This document shows positions 34,434 through 36,046 of a stretch of 36,046 bases of DNA, piece by piece. The first letter of the stretch is position 1. Every line of letters begins with the position of its first letter. This DNA comes from JARRON01 sp037383845. Its GTDB lineage: Bacteria; Pseudomonadota; Gammaproteobacteria; Steroidobacterales; XN24. The stretch is from NCBI GenBank assembly GCA_037383845.1, contig JARRON010000017.1, forward strand, positions 1 through 36,046, written 5' to 3'. Below the pieces are notes generated by a model, which saw only the letters and a list, made by a program, of their open reading frames with translations, was not told the DNA's origin and ran no database searches. Both the position numbers and the translations under genes were made by a program.

Positions 34434-35528
34434 TCAGTCCAGCGCAACCCGCACCTTGCCGTGCCGGACGAAGGGCGGACGCACCACCCGGGCCGCCAGC
34501 CGGCGGCCGCGAACCTCGACCTGGACGGTGTCTCCCGCGTCGGCGGGCACCCGTGCCAGACCGATGGACCGGCCCAGGGTCGGGGAGAAGGTGCCGCTGG
34601 TGACCTCGCCCTCGCCGGCATCGCCGACGACGACCTTCTGGTGGCCCCGCAGCACTCCCCGGTCCTCGAGCAGCAGTCCCACCAGCTTGCGGGGCGGGCC
34701 CTTGGCACGCTGCGCCTCCAGGGCGGCGCGGCCGATGAACGCCCGGTCGGTTGGCTCCCAGACCACGGTCCAGCCCAGGGCGGATTCCAGGGGCGTGGTG
34801 GATTCGTCCATGTCCTGCCCATAGAGATTCATGCCCGCCTCCAGGCGGAGCGTGTCCCGGGCGCCCAGACCGCAGGGCCTCGCACCCGCGGATTCCAGGC
34901 CTCGCCACAGGGGCGGCGCATCGGCCGCAGGCAGGATGATCTCCCAGCCGTCTTCGCCGGTATAGCCCGTGCGCGCAACGAAAAGACCATCCAGATCAAC
35001 GGCCTCGAAGGGCTTGAGGGACAACGCATGCTCCCGGCCGGACGCCGGCAGCAGCGCTGCGGCACGTTCCCGGGCCTCGGGGCCCTGTACGGCGATCATG
35101 GCCAGTTCGGGGCGCTCCTCCACGTTGACGTCGAAGGCCGCAGACTGCCGGCCGATCCAGGCCAGGTCCTTCTCCCGGGTGGCGGCGTTGACCACCAGGC
35201 GGTAATGGTCCGGGCCAAGAAAATAGGTGATGAGGTCGTCCAGCACCCCACCCTCTTCGTTCAGCATGCAGCCGTACAGCGCCTTGCCGGGTTCGCCGAG
35301 ACGGCCGACGTCGTTGGCGAGCAGCCGCCGGAGGAACGCCAGGGCGCCGGCGCCTGCCACGTCGACCACCGTCATGTGGGAGACGTCGAACATACCCACG
35401 GCGCTGCGCACGGCGTGGTGTTCCTCGATCTGGGAACCGTAGTGGACGGGCATGTCCCATCCGCCAAAGTCGACGATCCGGGCGCCAAGCCGTTCGTGCT
35501 CTTCGAATAGTGGTGTCCGCTGGCCCAT
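34434..35528 (-). CDS. gcvT: Glycine cleavage system T protein (aminomethyltransferase)
   Basis: A 364-residue tetrahydrofolate-dependent aminomethyltransferase. Recognisable segments are TPLFEEHERLGARIVDFGGWDMPVHYGSQIEEHHAVR, MFDVSHMTVVDVAGAGALAFL, ARTGYTGEDGWEIILPA, CGLGARDTLRLEAGMNLYGQDMDE and the C-terminal beta-barrel. It transfers the methylene group to tetrahydrofolate and releases ammonia. The frame is open upstream to 35849 but this part is the riboswitch; ATG 35528, preceded by GGGGGAG, is the natural start. First gene of the run and directly controlled by the glycine riboswitch. Confidence 0.97.
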   Translation of the reverse strand: MGQRTPLFEEHERLGARIVDFGGWDMPVHYGSQIEEHHAVRSAVGMFDVSHMTVVDVAGAGALAFLRRLLANDVGRLGEPGKALYGCMLNEEGGVLDDLITYFLGPDHYRLVVNAATREKDLAWIGRQSAAFDVNVEERPELAMIAVQGPEARERAAALLPASGREHALSLKPFEAVDLDGLFVARTGYTGEDGWEIILPAADAPPLWRGLESAGARPCGLGARDTLRLEAGMNLYGQDMDESTTPLESALGWTVVWEPTDRAFIGRAALEAQRAKGPPRKLVGLLLEDRGVLRGHQKVVVGDAGEGEVTSGTFSPTLGRSIGLARVPADAGDTVQVEVRGRRLAARVVRPPFVRHGKVRVALD

Positions 35529-35551
35529 GGCTCTCTCCCCCAAATGGTTCA

Positions 35552-35576
35552 GGCAGCAAGCATCGTCATGCCTGCC
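35552..35576 (-). promoter_or_regulatory. Hairpin between the riboswitch and gcvT, candidate expression platform
   Basis: A stem of 5 bp (GGCAG / CTGCC) and 4 bp (GCAT / ATGC) interrupted by a 3-nt bulge, with a 4-nt loop, lies just after the second aptamer and about 25 nt before the gcvT start. There is no T-run, so the control may be at translation or mRNA stability rather than termination. Confidence 0.4.
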
Positions 35577-35578
35577 GC

Positions 35579-35781
35579 CTCTCTGTCCGGGAACCTGAGA
35601 GATTCCGGTCCCGCGCTCGCCCGCGGGACCCTCACCTTCGGTGGGCCGCCTGTGGCGACCGCTCTCCAGAGCCAACTGCTCCCCGCCGTCCTTTTGCCTG
35701 AGCGTTTCCGGGCGGTGCTTGCGCCTTCGGCGTCCCGGTGGCCGCGCCGGGCCCGGGATCTCTCCGCCGGGGAGTGAAACG
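35579..35781 (-). promoter_or_regulatory. Tandem glycine riboswitch
   Basis: Two glycine aptamers in series on the minus strand. Aptamer 1 (about 35781-35684) has GGAGAGA, CGCCGAAGGCGCAAGC and CGCTCAGGCAAAAGGAC. Aptamer 2 (about 35672-35579) has CTGGAGAGCGG, CACCGAAGGTGAGG and TCTCTCAGGTTCCCGGACAG. The linker is about 11 nt (GGGAGCAGTTG type). This is the known type upstream of gcv operons and switches on glycine cleavage when glycine is abundant. Confidence 0.95.
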
Positions 35782-35793
35782 TTGGAGGCGCGG

Positions 35794-35799
35794 ATGATA
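35794..35799 (-). promoter_or_regulatory. Candidate -10 of the gcv run
   Basis: TATCAT on the minus strand (ATGATA on the plus strand) lies about 12 nt before the riboswitch, correctly placed to start transcription near 35787. No good -35 is found, so an activator may be needed or the assignment may be wrong. Confidence 0.35.
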
Positions 35800-35841
35800 C
35801 TAAAGCCCCGCCGCGGGAGCCATTCCCGCACCGCCGAAAAG

Positions 35842-35904
35842 GGGGACATGCCTCTTTGCGGGCAAAAGCGCCGTGCCTCCTGGAGCCCCAGGAGGCGTGG
35901 GCGC
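35842..35904. repeat. GGGGACATGCCTC motif and strong hairpin, REP-like
   Basis: The 13-mer at 35842-35854 also occurs at 22352. Its CATGCCTC can pair with GAGGCGTG (35892-35899), while a stronger 9-bp hairpin GCCTCCTGG / CCAGGAGGC (35875-35896, loop AGCC) uses part of the same sequence, so two alternative folds exist. It lies between the divergent gcv promoter and the right-edge gene. Confidence 0.4.
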
Positions 35905-35979
35905 CCTTCAGGGTTGCTTGCGGGCAGGCGGCGGAGTTCGGATGATTGCAGCCCCGTTTGCGGTCCGGAAGAGCCCGTG

Positions 35980-36046
35980 ATGTACCGAAGCCTTGCCGTT
36001 GTCTTGTTGCTGGGCGCCCTCGCCCCCCTGGCCAGCGCGGCCTCCC
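35980..36046 (+). CDS. Secreted protein, 5' end only (right edge)
   Basis: The ATG at 35980 starts a signal-peptide-like sequence (YRSLAVVLLLGALAPLASAAS) cut by the end of the window. GGAAGAG lies about 7-12 nt before it. A GTG at 35977 in the same frame is possible. Nothing can be said about its function. A possible 12-codon leader frame (35942-35980) overlaps its start by one base. Confidence 0.6.
   Translation, partial: MYRSLAVVLLLGALAPLASAAS

Noticed and set aside
35529..35849. 107-codon N-terminal extension of gcvT
   Set aside because: This stretch is the tandem glycine riboswitch and its translation has no family similarity; the ATG at 35528 matches the normal GcvT start.

Overview
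This 36 kb window is a continuous piece of a high-GC bacterial chromosome. It is densely coded and has no rRNA, tRNA, CRISPR array, transposase or phage gene that I can see. The content points to a Gram-negative gammaproteobacterium: there are outer-membrane proteins (OmpA-type, a Porin_5-type porin, another beta-barrel), lipoproteins, an lgt-thyA-folA run, a split glycine decarboxylase (gcvPA/gcvPB), ArfB and RlmI. A free-living aquatic lineage related to Chromatiales/Ectothiorhodospiraceae would fit, but that placement is inference from gene content only.

Left part (1-10,000). The window opens inside an OmpA-family gene, followed by a strong terminator and two lipoprotein genes carrying META (HslJ-like) domains. 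On the minus strand lies lgt-thyA-folA (membrane lipoprotein modification, dTMP synthesis, folate reduction). Plus-strand genes follow: a small glycine-rich protein, a methyltransferase with a cysteine cluster, an SLC13/DASS permease with two TrkA-C-like domains, GNAT acetyltransferase, glutathione S-transferase, SRPBCC protein, DUF1801 protein and ribosome-rescue factor ArfB. A 37-residue lysine-rich minus-strand gene sits between the methyltransferase and the permease.

Middle (10,000-16,400). This is a tungstate/molybdate module: a molbindin (Mop), a regulator joining an excisionase-type helix-turn-helix to a binding-protein-like domain, and the convergent tupB-tupC-tupA tungstate ABC importer. 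Next come a porin with a clear terminator and a tri-histidine-box membrane hydroxylase.

Right-centre (16,400-25,800). A GlxA-type AraC regulator is translationally overlapped with an ABC-2 ATPase/permease pair, followed by a membrane TolB-like/TPR protein, an outer-membrane beta-barrel protein, RlmI and a DUF255 (YyaL-type) protein. Short intergenic regions here carry REP-like inverted repeats.

Right end (25,700-35,800, minus strand). Nine tightly spaced genes lie downstream of a tandem glycine riboswitch: gcvT-gcvH-gcvPA-tpx-gcvPB-PfkB kinase-Nma111-like tandem HtrA protein-thioesterase-YpsA-like protein. The first five join glycine cleavage to a thiol peroxidase. The most unusual protein is the 952-residue periplasmic homologue of the eukaryotic Nma111 protease architecture, with one intact and one degenerate protease domain. 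A secreted protein begins at the right edge.
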